A DNA stretch of 64,000 nucleotides from Perognathus longimembris pacificus (GCF_023159225.1 NC_063171.1:39773378-39837377); one strand, 5' to 3'. Positions 13,823 through 26,245 are shown, counted from the first letter of the stretch. A program made the numbers and translations. Notes: a model not told the origin generated them from the letters alone.

Positions 13823-13904
13823 AAAGAATAGAATTTCTTCAGCATCTGATCTCTTCCAGAATAGGGTCTAATGGTGGCTGATCTAATCCAGAACTGCATT
13901 TGCG

Positions 13905-14040
13905 AGTTCTGTTGCCTTCATAAGTCACACAATCTTGCTTAAATTTTTGAGCCTTAGAATCATGTACAAAATGAGAGTAATGATATTTACCTTGTAAGGA
14001 TGTTGAGATAAGATGATAATACACGCTATGCAATTGACAT
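13905..14040 (-). repeat. MIR relic
   Basis: atgtacaaaatgagagtaat then tttaccttgtaaggatgttg and gagataagatgataatacac match the MIR core in antisense orientation. Confidence 0.65.
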
Positions 14041-14874
14041 TGTGCTATTAATAATAAAAAAGCTATTATTATTGTGGTGGTGGTGGTTGATACTTAGAAG
14101 CTGAGGGAAGTCAGGGAATGTTGAAAAACACACACAGTCTCCACAGCTACAAGTACTTTCTTCCCAGTAGCTCTGGGAGCGGTGGGAGCACTGAACAAGG
14201 GAGGCAGGGAGGGGGAGAAGGAGGGAACCTGGACTTTCCTGGGGGTTATGACAACTTGTAGAAGGCCTGACACTCCCACAGAAAACCTGGGAAGAGAGGG
14301 AATTCAGATTCACAGCCTTGGGGTCTTCCTGGGTACTCTAACATCTGAGTACTTGGAGCAGTCCTGGGAGAAAGGAGCCTGGGAGACCCCCTGCGAGCAT
14401 GTCTAGAGACCTGGCCTCCAGGATATCTATCCAAGTGTTTCCGCCCCTCTACCATCTTGGTACTTTGGCAGTCTTGGTACTTCTTTCTGGAATGAGGCTT
14501 TATTTTCAACTTGAAGAGTACTTGAATGTTCTTACTCTCCACTGCACTGAGGCTAGCCCTACTTCCAGAGAGAGAGCGGTGGGCAGAAGAGGGGAGGAAA
14601 TGAGTGGGATGTGGCTGACGCTTCCAGCCCTTCTCACTGATGTGGGAAGAGGTCAGAATGGCTTCTCACTTCTCATATAAACATGGTCGTAGAGGAATTC
14701 ATAACCCTTTCTCACTTATGAACCTTTTCCCCACTGCTATTTTATTGGTCTAGGATCTTCTTTCCCTTGACCATATCCTAATCACTCTCCTCCATTCACC
14801 CTCAGAGGTGAACTCCTTCCTTATGCATCCCTTCTTTGCATCTCCCAGTGGGTAAGATGTGCTCACTTCTTTTT

Positions 14875-15435
14875 CTGTACATGTGGTGCTGGGGAATTGA
14901 ACCCTGGGCTTCATGTATGCGAGACAAGCACTCCTGCCACTAGGCCATATTCCCAGCCCATGCTCACGCTTTTTTATTTCTTTTTTTTTTTTTTTGCCAG
15001 TCCTGGGCCTTGGACTCAGGGCCTGAGCACAGTCCCTGGCTTCTTCCTGCTCAAGGCTAGGACTCTGCCACCTGAGCCACAGCGCCCCTTCTGGCTGTTT
15101 TCCATATATGTGGTGCTGGGGAATCGAACCGAGAGCTTCATGTGTAGGAGGCAAGTACTCTTGCCACTAGGCCATATTCCCAGCCCCCGTGCTCAATCTT
15201 TTGATAGCCAAAAATTCTCTTTGAATTCAGGGCCTAGGTGCTCTCCTTTAGCTATTTTTCTCAGTGCTGGAGCTCTACCACTCGAGCCACAACTCCACTT
15301 CTGGCTTTTTGCTGGTTAATTGTAGATAAGATTCTCATGGACTTTCTCACCCATACTGGCTTCTAACCACAATTCTCAGATCTCAGCCTCCTGAATAACT
15401 AGGATTACAGGTGTGAGCTATTGGCACTTGGCTTT
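14875..15435 (-). repeat. SINE cluster: partial ID, ID-dimer, B1-like composite
   Basis: 14875-14958 is a lone ID head, 14993-15186 a full ID-dimer with T run, and 15190-15435 a diverged B1-like composite, all antisense. Confidence 0.82.
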
Positions 15436-15696
15436 GATAAAAATTTTTCTTGTGTCATCTGTTATACTTTAACCAGTCATTTGTGACTTGTGCTTTTTCC
15501 TGTGTATACACATGTATACATGTGTAAACGTGCACATTGTACACATTCACCCACTGGAATGTGAATTCCTTGAGGATAGATATAAATAATATTTCTCTTA
15601 TCTTGGCATATATTTCCCTTAGCTTTGCCATCTAGTTATTGAGAAAATTAAATAATTATGAACAAACAGGGACCTATTTTACTTTATTATTTACTT

Positions 15697-15955
15697 TTTT
15701 AGGTAGAATCTCGTGTATGTAGTCTAGGATGGTCTGGAGTTTACAGTCCTCTTCCTGCCTCCCAAGTCTTGGGACTACAGGTGTGAACGACACCTCGGCA
15801 TGCTCTGCAAAAATCTCTTTGTGTATTAGAAAGAATATATCATTAGATGAGGAACCAGAAAACCCAAGTTCCAGACTTAACTCTACAAACAGTCAACATC
15901 ATGAAGCTGAGCATCTATTCTTCAATTCTATGTCTCAGTAAAATGAGTGACTAGA
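15697..15955 (-). repeat. Old B1 element and MIR-like relic
   Basis: 15697-15792 is a classical antisense B1 (ctcccaagtcttgggactac). 15853-15955 resembles an antisense MIR (tatgtctcagtaaaatgag). Confidence 0.55.
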
Positions 15956-16040
15956 TGCTCTGAAGCCTCGTCTGTCTGTGACATCCTTCAAGTTCCAACA
16001 TTCTAGAACTCTGCTCACCCTTCTTTATTTCTTGATTCAG

Positions 16041-16348
16041 ACTGGCCAGTGTGCGCCTCCCATGAACACAACTGTCCCAGAGGTGTTCCTTGCAGGTGGA
16101 GACCTGGTACCCCAAAGTCGTATTCGCCGCTGCCTGTCTGCAGTGGAATCCAGAGAGCAGCTGGAGGAAGAGGAGGAGGAAGGGGAGGAGGAAGAGGAGG
16201 AGAGAGAAGGAAAAAAGGAAGAGGAAAATGGCTTCCACACTTTAACCCTCAGAAGATCAGGGGCATTTCGTGCCCATAGCCACACCTATGACCCCTTCAA
16301 AAGACATAGTTGGGGTCCTGACAGAGAACCCCAGGACCCGCTGAGCAG
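16041..16348 (+). CDS. ARHGEF2: ARHGEF2 upstream alternative exon U1 (acidic N-terminus)
   Basis: A predicted exon lies between a strong acceptor (pyrimidine tract then ttgattcag, ending 16040) and a perfect donor CAG|GTAAGT (16349). The frame is open throughout. An in-frame ATG at 16062 starts MNTTVPEVFLAGGDLVPQSR, followed by a Glu-rich tract (residues about 34-56) and GFHTLTLRRSGAFRAHSHTY. It ends with two bases (phase 2) that are completed by exon U2. Since it has an acceptor, at least one more 5' exon, probably non-coding, should lie upstream; I could not locate it. I infer it is part of ARHGEF2 because the chain U1-U5 reads in frame into the C1 exon. I do not recall a described isoform with this start. 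Confidence 0.66.
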
Positions 16349-16493
16349 GTAAGTCCCTAAGGAGCCTTAAGGAGTCTCTCCTTCCTTCAAGACCTGGATC
16401 TTGGAGAAAGTGATTGGGAAGTAATATCCTGGTGTCTTTGGCTCCTCTTGATCTTTCTAGGGAGACATTTGCCTCTTAAGAATGGCAGGAGGG

Positions 16494-16700
16494 AGCCAGG
16501 AGTTTGGCTTGGTGGTAGAGTGCTTGCCTCACATGCACAAAGCCCTGGGTTCGATTCCTCAGTACCACATACACAGAAAAAGCTGGAAATGGCACTGTGG
16601 CTCAAGTGGTAGAATGCTAGCCTTGAGCAAAAAGAGCTTAAGGACAGTGCCCAGGCCCTGAGTTCAAGCCCCAGGACTAGCAAAAACCAAACAAAAAAAT
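16494..16700 (+). repeat. ID-dimer SINE in the intron after U1
   Basis: Sense; gagccaggagtttggcttgg to caggactagc. It starts about 145 bp after the U1 donor. Confidence 0.85.
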
Positions 16701-16911
16701 GAATGGCAGGAGTTAAGGACATCTGGGCTTCTAGACCTTTCCCTGGAGAATCAGAACCGAGCTTATAGGAAGGAGGGAGTCTGACTTCTAAAATGGGACC
16801 CTTCCTGGTGACCCTACCTCTTTCTTTATACCTGATCTTACAGGTAGGTAGAGGTAGGACCAAGAAGAAGGTGTAGTGTTGGAGTAAGTATTAGGATGCT
16901 TGGGTCCTACT

Positions 16912-17155
16912 TTGGGGTGTGTGTGTGTGTGGTGAGACTTGAACTCAGGGCCACGGGCTGTCCCTGTGCTTTTCCACTCAAGGCTAGCCCTCTTCCACTT
17001 TGAGCCACAGTGCTACTTCTGATTTTCTGGTGGTTAATTGGAGATAAGACTCTCCCATACTGTCCTGCCTGGCCTGAGTTTAAGCCACAATCCTCAGATC
17101 TCGGCCTCCTAGGTAGCTAGGATTACAGGTGTGAGCCACCAGCACCTGGCACACA
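16912..17155 (-). repeat. B1-like composite SINE
   Basis: Antisense with a short (TG)n, ends cctaggtagctaggattaca and gagccaccagcacctggc. A MIR-like relic follows at 17205-17265. Confidence 0.82.
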
Positions 17156-17754
17156 TTGGGTTTCATAGACCCACACTACGAGGTCAAAGCTTCCAAAAAT
17201 AGATCATGTGACCGAGCCTCCTCATTTTACATAGGAGGAAATTGAGGCTGGAAGATTTTAGAAGGATTCCTGAGAGAAAAAGGCTCAGGGTTGGGGTGTA
17301 GGGCCTACTCCATTCCCAGATTTCTGCCCACCTGCTAGTTTCAGGTAGAGGCAGTTTCAAATTTTCCTGACTAATTTACAGGGCTGCAATGGGGTTACAG
17401 CCATTCTTGTTCATAGTTCTGCAATATTCTTGGGAGCCATCTCTTCCTTCTCCCCTGGAAAATCCCTGACCACTTCCCCAAAGATAGAGGAAGTCAGAAA
17501 GAGAAGGTCCAAGGGGTCCATGGGAAGAGATCAGTATGAGTGGTCATCATAGGACTTTGCTAGCCATGGAAGGACACTGTCACTCTGCTTTGGCAATGGT
17601 CCCCTTGGACAAGTTCCCTTAGGTTCTGGTGAGTGGACTAATATTGTTGAGCTTCTGTGCACCACTTTCTGGGCTGAATGAGGGGAGAGGACCCTGAACC
17701 TTTTCCCTGAATTGGCTTGGGTGGGAACTCAGTAAAAAGTAATGCCTAAAAGAC

Positions 17755-18270
17755 TAGCTGGGTGCTGGTGGCTCACTCTTGTAATCCTATCTACTCAAGA
17801 GGCTGAGATCTGAGGATCACAGTTCAAAGCCAGCATGGGCAGGAAAATCCATAATCCCCTGCCCTCTTTCTTTCCATTCCTGGGGATTGAACTCAAGGCC
17901 TGAGCATTGTCCCTGAGCTTTTGCGCTCAAGGCTAGTGTTCTACCATTTTCAGTCACAGCTTCACTTCTGGATTTTTCTAGCTAATTGGAGATAAGAGTC
18001 TCAGGGACTTTCCTGCATGGGCTGGTTTTGAACCATGATCCTCAGATCTCAGCCTCCTGAGTAACTAAGATTACAGGTATGAGCTATCAGTGCCTGGCTC
18101 GTGAAGACTTATTTCAAATTAAACACCAAAAAGCTGGAAGTGAAGCTATGGCTCAAGTGGTAGAGTGACAGCCTTGAGTATAAAATCTAAGAGGCAGTAC
18201 TTGGGCCTTGAGTCCAAGTCTCACCCAATAGCAGCGCGCGCATGCACGCGCACACACACAAACACACACA
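17755..18270 (+). repeat. Sense B1-like composite split by antisense copy
   Basis: Sense halves at 17755-17870 and 18105-18235 flank an antisense B1-like composite (17876-18100). A (CA)n tail ends the outer element. Confidence 0.82.
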
Positions 18271-18700
18271 ACTTATAGCACCTTCCTATGAGCCTCTAGT
18301 TGAAGGCCAGAGATGCTTGGTATCATATATAGAGTGTCAATCTCGGGTTGTCTCAGGTGTCACCAACCTCATGATCTGGTGATCAGGCATGAATTCTGTA
18401 CCTTAGGTCAAGAGGGAAAGGGGTGGGGCAGCTTGCCTTTCCACCCTTCCCAGACTGGCTCTCCTATGGAGGGCAGTACTGTACTTTGACAGTAGGGGCC
18501 ACCCTTGTCCATAGCCAGCTCTGCAGATCTGCCAAAGCAGAGCACCAAAGGGAGGCCTGTTTGGGTCTGGCCTGTGCCTATGCCAACAGGAAGGGTTGGG
18601 CTGGGGGGCAAACAACGGGCTGGGCTAAAGCAGTATTCTTCCCTGGTGCCCAACACTGATCACTGGCTACAGAGGGCAGTGGTGGTAATGTGTGTTTCAG

Positions 18701-18818
18701 GAGGAGACTGCAGCCACCGGGATGCCCAGGCCCCCAGGAAGCCCCCTTTCTGCAGAGCCAAGAGAAACTGGACACTTTTCTGGGAGCACAGCAGCAGAGT
18801 GGCCAATCCTCCCACCTG
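18701..18818 (+). CDS. ARHGEF2: ARHGEF2 upstream alternative exon U2
   Basis: It follows tgtgtttcag and ends at CACCTG|GTATGA. One base completes the Arg codon begun in U1, then 39 codons read RRLQPPGCPGPQEAPFLQSQ and EKLDTFLGAQQQSGQSSHL, ending phase 0. The overlapping + strand frames read through the acceptor and donor and look spurious. Pro/Gln-rich, no recognised domain. The donor GTATGA is weaker than consensus. Confidence 0.62.
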
Positions 18819-19521
18819 GTATGACAGACCCCCATGGAAGCCCTTGCCTTACTCCCCCTCTCCTTCCCTGTGCCTGTCTAACACCGCTCTGTGTCTCTTC
18901 TGTTCTGCCAGCTGCTGGGTTTCGCTCTGCCCGGGCACTACTCTGACTCCATCTGACTGGATCTGAATCTTATCTGTACCCCTCTGTCTGCTTCTTAGGG
19001 TTTGTATTCTCTGTTCCTGACTCGGTACCCTGCCTTTGTGTCTTTCTCTAAGACTCTCTGTTTCTTCCTTTCTATGTCTCTGTCTCTGTGTTGATGTAGA
19101 TATCTCTGTTCTTTCCTTAAAAGCTCCCTGTTCCTCCAGTGGTTATAACCACTTCTTTCTGTGGTCCTAGGTTTCCCACAGTTTGAGCTGAACTTAGTGT
19201 TTGTGGGATGAAACTTGGCATCTGGTACCCTCCAAAATACAATACTGCTCTAACAAGATAGTTGTAGGCGTATTGATGGACAAAGCATATAGAATGCCGA
19301 GGGGATAGTTCAGTTGTGGAGCGATTGCTTATTATTCTCCTGGGTTATTGAACCCAGGAAAAGGGAGGAGAGCTGAAGGGAGGGAGGGAATATAACTAGG
19401 GAAGGGGTGTCTCAAGATCTCAGGGTCACTGCGGATACATGGAGGGGCTTAGGAGTCACTACTGGATCTGTTAGCTGAGAATCCCTGACATGATCAAGCC
19501 CGGTGGTTAAAAGATGTGTCC

Positions 19522-19738
19522 CGGGCTGGGAATATGGTCTAGTGGTAGAGTGCTTGCCTCACATACATGAGGCCCTGGGTTCAATTCCCCAGCACCACAT
19601 ATACAGAAAATGGCCAGAAGTGGCGCTGTGGCTCAAGTGGCAGAGTGCTAGCCTTGAGCAAAAAGAAGTCAGGGACAGTGCTCAGGCCCTGAGTCCAAGC
19701 CCCAGGACTGGCCAAAAAAAAAAAAAAAAAAAAAAGAG
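19522..19738 (+). repeat. ID-dimer SINE
   Basis: Sense; gggctgggaatatggtctag to ccaggactggcc with a tail of about 20 A. Confidence 0.9.
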
Positions 19739-19947
19739 TTGTTTCCCCTCTATCTCATTCCTTATCTGCCTAGAGGTTCCAACACTAGCCTCACTGTAGG
19801 GTACTTATAGTTGGGAGGATGCTGAGAGTCAATGTGCCCAGTATGCCAGGGAAATAGCAAGAACTCCTAATATTGCATAATTGCTTTTCTCCATCCATGT
19901 CTCTACAAGTCTCCCATCCCCATTCCAGCATGGCATAGTAGAAAAAA

Positions 19948-20158
19948 AAAAGAATTTTTTTTTTTTTTGCCAGTCCTGGGCCTTGGACTCAGGGCCTGAG
20001 CACTGTCCCTGGCTTCCTTTTGCTCAAGGCTAGCACCCTGCCACTTGAGCCACAGCGCCACTTCTGGCCGTTTCTTTATATGTGGTACTGGGGAATCGAA
20101 CCCAGGGCTTCATGTATGCGAGGCAAGCACTCTTGCCACTAGGCCATATTCCCAGCAC
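19948..20158 (-). repeat. ID-dimer SINE
   Basis: Antisense; flanked by aaaaaaaaaagaatt on both sides, a target-site duplication in an A-run. Confidence 0.9.
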
Positions 20159-20263
20159 CAAAAAAAAAAAGAATTATTTTATCTAACTCCTAGATCCTTC
20201 ATTTACCAATTGAAGAAATTTATTTCATCTTTCCAAAAGTCAAAATAACAAAACTATCTTTTT

Positions 20264-20650
20264 TTTTGTGTGTGTATGTGCCAGCACTAGGACTTGAACT
20301 AGAGCCTGAGCACTGTCTCTCAGTTTGTTTTTTTGTTTTGTTTTGTTTTTTTTGTCGTTGTGGGGCTTGAACTCTGGTCCTGGGCACTGTCCCTGAGCTC
20401 TTCAGCTCAAGGCTAGTGCGCTACTACTTTGAGCCACATCTGTTTTTTGTTTTTTCCTGGTGGTTAATTGGAGATAAGAGTTTCTTGGACTTTCCTGCCC
20501 AGGCTGGGTTTGAACCTCAATCCTCAGATCTCAGCCTTCTGAGTAGCTAGGATTACAGGCGTGAGCCATCTGCATACCAGCTTCCCTGAGCTTCTTTTGC
20601 TCAAGGCTAGAGCTCTACCCCTTGAGCCACAGGTCCATTTCTGGCTTTTT
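20264..20650 (-). repeat. Nested antisense SINEs
   Basis: An outer element at 20272-20318 and 20581-20650 is interrupted by a B1-like composite at about 20340-20580. Confidence 0.75.
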
Positions 20651-20752
20651 TTTTTTTTTTTGAGAGTCTCCTTTCTCTTATTCTCTAGTCTCTCCACCAA
20701 AGATAACCACTGTCTTCAGTTTTATTATTTACCACTTAAAAAATTGCTTGGG

Positions 20753-21205
20753 GGCTGGGAATGTGACCTAGTGGTAGAGTGCATGCCTAATGTACATGAA
20801 GCCCTAGGTTCAACTTCTCAGCATCACATGTACAGAAAAAAAGCTGGAAGTGGCGCTGTGGCTCAAGTGGTAGAGCTCTAGCTTTGAGCAAAAAGAAGCC
20901 AGGGACAGTGCTCAGGACCTGAGTTCAAGTCCCAGGATGACTGGCAAAAAAAAATAATTGTTTGGAGCCATGTGCTGGTGGCTCATTCCTGTAATTTTAG
21001 CTACTCAGGAGGCTGAGCTCCAAGGGTTGTGGTTCTAAGCCAGCTAGGGCAGGGAAGTCTGTTCAATTCTTATCTCCAATTATCCACCAAAATGCTGGAA
21101 GTAAAGCTGTGGCTCAAGTGGAAGAGCAGTAGCCATGAGTGAAAAAGCTAAGGGACAGTTCCTAGGCCCTAAGTTAAAGTCCCAATAATACCCCTCCCCC
21201 ACAAT
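20753..21205 (+). repeat. ID-dimer followed by B1-like composite
   Basis: 20753-20955 sense ID-dimer; 20965-21205 sense B1-like composite, both diverged. Confidence 0.82.
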
Positions 21206-21399
21206 TGCTTGGGAGTGGAGATGTTGCTTATGTGGTAGCAAAAATGAAACCCTGAATTCAAAATGCAGTATTGCCAAAAAAATGGTTTTAACACAAATAT
21301 ATGCACATTGTTACTGTGTTATAAATTGTTACTGTCATTCATTTTAATTCTATTCTAATGTTCATACATATTTGCTTAGATTGTATGTGTGTATGTATT

Positions 21400-22015
21400 G
21401 CATGCATTGGTCCTGGGGCTTGAACTGGGTGCTGTCCCTGAGCAGTTTTGTTTTGTTTTTTGCCAGTCCTGGGGCTTGAACTCAGGGCCTGAGCACTGTC
21501 CCTGGTTTCTTTTTGCTCAAGGCTAGCACTCTACCACTTGAGACACAGCGCCACTTCTGGCCTTTTCTATATATGTGGTGCTGAGGAATCTAACCCAGGG
21601 CTTCATGTATACGAGGCAAGCACTCTTGCCATTAGGCCATATTCCCAGCTCTCCCTGAGCATTTTTGCTACTACTACTTGAGCCACAGCTCTACTTCTAG
21701 CTTTTTTTTTTTCCAGTCCTGGGCTTGAACTCAGGGCCTGAGCACTGTCCCTGGCTTCTTTTTGCTCAAGGATAGCACTTCACCACTTGAGCCACAGCGC
21801 CACTTCTGGCCATTTTCTATATATGTGGTGCTGGGGAATCGAACCCAGGGCTTCATGTATATGAGGCAAGCACTCTTGCCACTAGGCCATATTCCCAGCC
21901 CCTACTTCTAGCTTTTTTGATGGTTGGCTGGAGATAAGAGTCTCATAGATTTCTTGAGAATCATGATTCTCAGATCTCAGCCTCCAGAGTAGCTAGGATT
22001 ATTGACACTGGCATT
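21400..22015 (-). repeat. B1-like composite interrupted by two ID-dimers
   Basis: The outer antisense element occupies 21408-21442, 21652-21702 and 21906-22015. ID-dimers sit at 21455-21650 and 21705-21900. The duplications are tccctgagca (21436 and 21652 region) and ctacttctagct (21691-21702 and 21902-21913). Confidence 0.9.
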
Positions 22016-22230
22016 GTTTACTGTCATGAAGAATGCTCTGTCAACAGCCTTTCTTCCATTTTTGTTGCATATTTGTGAGAATTTCTTCAGCATTTATACC
22101 TCTTAGTAGGATTGTTCTATCATAGATTGTGCAGATATGCATTTTTACATAACAAGTTGTTTTCCATTCCTATCAGCACAGAATATGAGTTTCCTCTGAT
22201 CCATATCCTCCTCAACATTTGTCACTGACA

Positions 22231-22460
22231 TATTTTTTTTTTGTCGCTTGTGGGGCTTGAACTCTCAGGGCCTGGATGCTATCACTGAGCTTTTAGCAGT
22301 CTACCACTTTGAGCCACAGCACCACCTCCAATTTTCTGGTGGTTAATTGGAAATAAGAGTCTCATAGCCTTTCCCACCAGAGCTCACTTTGAAACATGAT
22401 CCTCAGACCTCAACCTCCTGAGTAGCTGGGATTATAGGCATGAGCCACCAGTGCCTGGCT
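22231..22460 (-). repeat. B1-like composite SINE inside L1 relic
   Basis: Antisense; cttgtggggcttgaactctc to gagccaccagtgcctggct. Confidence 0.85.
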
Positions 22461-22493
22461 ATCATCAACTCCTCCTCCTCCTTCTCCTCCTCC

Positions 22494-22850
22494 CTTTTTT
22501 TTTTTTTTTTTTGCCAGTTCTGGGGCTTGAGCTCAAGGCCTGGCACAGTCTCTGAGTTTTTGCTTAAGGCTAGCACTCTACTGCTTGAGCCACAGTGCCA
22601 CTTTGGCTTTTTTTTTTTTTTTTCTGTTTATGTGGTACTGAGGAATCGAACCCAGGGCTTCATGCATGCTAGGCAAGCACTCTACCATTAAACCACATTC
22701 CCAACCCCATCCTGAACTTCTTAATTACAATCTCATTGTGGAAATGAGGGTGTACATCAGTGGTAGAGTGCTGCTTTAGCATGAGAGAGGACCTGCTTTC
22801 CATGCCCAGCACACATGCACACACACACACACACACACACGCACACACAA
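22494..22850 (-). repeat. ID-dimer, ID monomer and (CA)n
   Basis: 22494-22710 antisense ID-dimer; 22741-22805 a sense ID-like monomer (tcagtggtagagtgctg); 22806-22848 CA repeat forming its tail. Confidence 0.75.
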
Positions 22851-22944
22851 TTTCATTGTAGTCTTAAAATCTGAACCACCCTTACTACAAATACAAATTT
22901 TATGTACATATATTTTGCCTACTTTACTATTGAGTGGCTTTTTG

Positions 22945-23170
22945 TTGTTGTTGTTAGTTGTGGGGCTTGAATTCAGGGTCTGGGCACTTGTCCCTGAGCT
23001 TTTCTGCCACTTTGAGCCACAGCTTCATTTCCAGTTTTCAGGTGGTTGATTGGAGATAAGATTCTCATGGACTTTCCTGCCCAGGCTGGCTTAGAACCCC
23101 AATGGGATCCTCAGATCTCAGCTTCCAGAGTAGCTGGGATTACAGGCGTGAGCCACCAGTGCCTGGCTCA
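22945..23170 (-). repeat. B1-like composite SINE inside L1 relic
   Basis: Antisense; agttgtggggcttgaattca to gtgagccaccagtgcctggc. Confidence 0.85.
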
Positions 23171-23723
23171 GGTTGTTTTCTTTGTTTTAAATTTGTTCTT
23201 TGTATATTCTGAACACTAATCCTGTTTCGTATATGTTGAGTTGCCTTGTTGCATTTTACATGCTGATTATTGTTGAGATAGTCTTACTTCCTGCCTATGT
23301 GTGTGTCCAGACTTGGATCCTCCTTATTTCAAGCTTCCTGTCAAGGCTGGGATGACAGACACATACTTTCACAGTCAGCTTCTTCCGCTGAGATGGAGTC
23401 TTGCAGATTTTCTGTCCTGGTTGACCTATGACCATGAGCCTTACAATCTCAGCCTCCTATTTAGCTAAGATGGCAGATGTGAAGCCATCAGCATTCAGCT
23501 GTGAAAGATGTTATTAGATTAAGGAGAATTCCTATTATCCCAATTGCCATGGTTTTTATTTTAGAATGAATGTTCTCATTCATCTTATGCTTTTCTGCAT
23601 TTGCTGAGACGTTTACATTTTTTCTCTTTTAACATGTGATTGAGGTAAATTACATGTAGATATTTTCTTATGTCAAATCATCCTTGTATTATCAGGATAT
23701 ATGCAACTTGGTCAAGACAGTCT

Positions 23724-23842
23724 CAAGGCTTGGGATATAGTACAGTGTATGTGCTAGGTCCTGGGTTTGATCCTGGCACCACAAAGACAGACAAAAAAGA
23801 TATATATATATATTATATATATATATATACCATATATATACC
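23724..23842 (+). repeat. ID monomer with (TA)n tail
   Basis: caaggcttgggatatagtac to tttgatcctggcaccac, a lone ID head, then a TA microsatellite at 23800-23842. Confidence 0.7.
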
Positions 23843-24154
23843 ATTGCTGAGTTCTATTCATGCTACCAATTACCGATTTCTATATCATAAAGCAACTCCA
23901 TAAGTTTGGCTTAAGAAAAATTATTTTATGGGTGACAATTCTATGGGTATGTAATTTGAGCTAAGCTTAGCTAATGGCTTTTTTGTACTTTTTCCTGGGG
24001 CTGCTGTCCTCTAGTAGCTTGAATAGTACTGTTGTTCAGGAATAATTGTCTTATACCTATCAGTTGTCAAGTTGCCAGTTGTAATATCTTGCTTTTCATT
24101 TATATGGCTCTCTTGAATGCTAGCCTAGAGTCTTTAGATGGGAATTTTTTTTGG

Positions 24155-24393
24155 CCTTTTTTTTTCCTCATGGGGCTTGACCTCAAGGATTGGGCACTGT
24201 CCCTTAGCTTTTCTGTTCAAGGCTAGCATTTTGCCACTTCATTGAGCCACAGCTTCATTTCCAGTTTTCTGGTAGTTAATTGGAGATACGAAATGTCATG
24301 GAATTCCTTGCCCAGACTAGCTTTCAACCATGATCCTCAGATCTCAGCCTCCTGAGTAGTTAGGATCACAGGTGTGAACCACCAGCGCCCAAC
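24155..24393 (-). repeat. B1-like composite SINE inside L1 relic
   Basis: Antisense; tcatggggcttgacctcaag to gtgaaccaccagcgcc. Confidence 0.85.
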
Positions 24394-24604
24394 AGAAATG
24401 GTATTCTAAGAGAAAAATATTAAGGATTCTTGAAGCCAAGTCTCAAAAAAGAATTAACATAATGTCACTTCTGTCATATTCTCTTCATCATAGTTGCAGG
24501 CCAGGCTAGACTGAAAAAGTGACGAGATAGCCCTTCTTAAGAGAAGCTTCGAATAGTGACCATTTAAAATGCTAGAAAAATTTATTTTATTTTATTTATT
24601 TTAT

Positions 24605-24792
24605 TTTTTTTTGCCAGTCCTGGGCTTGAACTCAGGGCCTGGGCACTGTCCCTGAACTTCTGTTCAAGGCTAGCACTCTTATCACTTGAGACACAGTTCC
24701 AGGTTTTTCTGCTTATATGTACTGAGGAATTGAACCCAAGGCTTCATGCATGCTAGGCAAGCACTTTACCACTAAGCCACATTCCCAGCCCC
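24605..24792 (-). repeat. ID-dimer SINE inside L1 relic
   Basis: Antisense; flanked by ctaaaatgctaaaa / aaaatgctagaaa-like sequence, consistent with a target-site duplication. Confidence 0.87.
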
Positions 24793-24896
24793 TAAAATGC
24801 TAAAATTTTATTATGGATTTTTGTATTTCATGTCTATGAAAGACATTGGCCCATACTTTTCCTTGGTTATATTGTCCATGTTAGTTTTACTTTGTT

Positions 24897-25106
24897 GTTT
24901 TTTTTTTTTTTTTTGCCAGTCCTGGGGCTTGAACTCAGGGCCTGAGCACTGTCCCTGGCTTCTTTTTGCGCAAGGCTAGCACTCTGCCATTTGAGCCACA
25001 GCGCCACTTCTGGCCATTTTCTATATATGTGGTGCTTGGGAATCAAACCCAGGGATTCATGTATACGAGGCAAGCACTCTTGCCACTAGGCCATATCCGC
25101 AGCCCC
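24897..25106 (-). repeat. ID-dimer SINE inside L1 relic
   Basis: Antisense. The flanks ccatgttagttttac (24877) and ccatgttagttttag (25106) give a convincing target-site duplication. Confidence 0.92.
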
Positions 25107-25471
25107 CATGTTAGTTTTAGAATCAAGGTTATATTTGTTATATTTCCCATGTAGGGACAATTGGAGTGTTTTAATTTTTGTTTTCTCTTCTTTGGAAGAA
25201 TTTATGTTCATATGATCTGTTCTTGAAAGATCTCTCCAAAACTATTTGGCCTGATATTTTTGTTTTGTTCTGTTAAAAGAAAGATTAATGATTTATTCCA
25301 TTTCTTTGATAGGACCATTCAGATTTTCTCTTGATTCGGTTTTGGTAAGTTATATATACATACATTTGTAACAATTTGTCTTATTTTAGTTGCATTTTTG
25401 GAACTATTGGCATGAAGTTGGTAGGTAGCATTCTCTTTTCTTCCTTTGTTGACCTTCGGGTAGTTATGTTT

Positions 25472-25682
25472 ACTTTTTTTTTTTTTTTTGGCCAGTCCTG
25501 GGCCTTGGACTCAGGGCCTGAGCACCGTCCCTGGTTTCTTCCCGCTCAAGGCTAGCACTCTGCCACCTGAGCCAGAGCGCCCCTTCTGGCCGTTTTCATA
25601 TATGTGGTGCTGGGGAATCGAACTGAGAGCTTCATGTGTAGGAGGCAAGCACTCTTGCCACTAGGCCATATTCCCAGCCCCA
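25472..25682 (-). repeat. ID-dimer SINE inside L1 relic
   Basis: Antisense; flanked by atgtttactttttt on both sides (25467 and 25682), a target-site duplication. Confidence 0.92.
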
Positions 25683-25851
25683 TGTTTACTTTTTTAATTC
25701 AAATTTAATTTCTGCCTTCGTCATTTCTATCAGAGGTTTACGTGTTGATTTGTCTATTCCTGAAGCATAACTCTCTACTAATCTTATTTTGAGTTTGTCT
25801 ACCATTTATTTCATTGACTTCTGTATTTTGTTGATTTGTTTACTTGTTTAT

Positions 25852-26245
25852 TTGTTAGGGCTTGAACTCAAGGTCTTAGACTCACTGGCTTTTTCACACA
25901 AGGCTGGCACTTTACCACTTGAGCCACACCTCCAGTTCTGGCTTTTTGCTGGTTAACTGGAGATAAGAATCTTGAGAAATCTTTTTCTTTTTGCCAGTCC
26001 TGGGCCTTGGACTCAGGGCCTGAGCACTGTCCCTGGCTTCTTCTTGCTCAAGGCTAGCACTCTGCCACTTGAGCCACAGCGCCACTTCTGGCTGTTTTCT
26101 ATATATGTGGTGCCGGGGAATCGAAGCATTCTTGCCACTAGGCCATATTCCCTGAATCTTGAGAATTCTTCTACCTGGTCTAGCTCCAAATCTCAATTCT
26201 CAGATCTCAGCCTCCTGAGTAACTAGGATTATATGGTTTAGAGAT
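25852..26245 (-). repeat. B1-like composite interrupted by ID-dimer
   Basis: The outer antisense element lies at 25852-25978 and 26153-26245. The ID-dimer is at about 25983-26152 with duplication gaatcttgagaa on each side. Confidence 0.9.

Larger units (their letters stand above)
1841..16040 (+). other. SSR2-ARHGEF2 intergenic or 5' leader region
   Basis: No supported coding exon. SINEs and microsatellites are listed separately. Unique stretches without recognisable content include 3470-4820, 5830-7170, 7320-7890, 8890-10005, 13070-13610 and 14045-14870. The unique block 5990-6960 is SINE-free, moderately GC-rich and could hold regulatory or 5' non-coding exon sequence for the U1-U5 transcript; I see no decisive motif. 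Confidence 0.5.
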
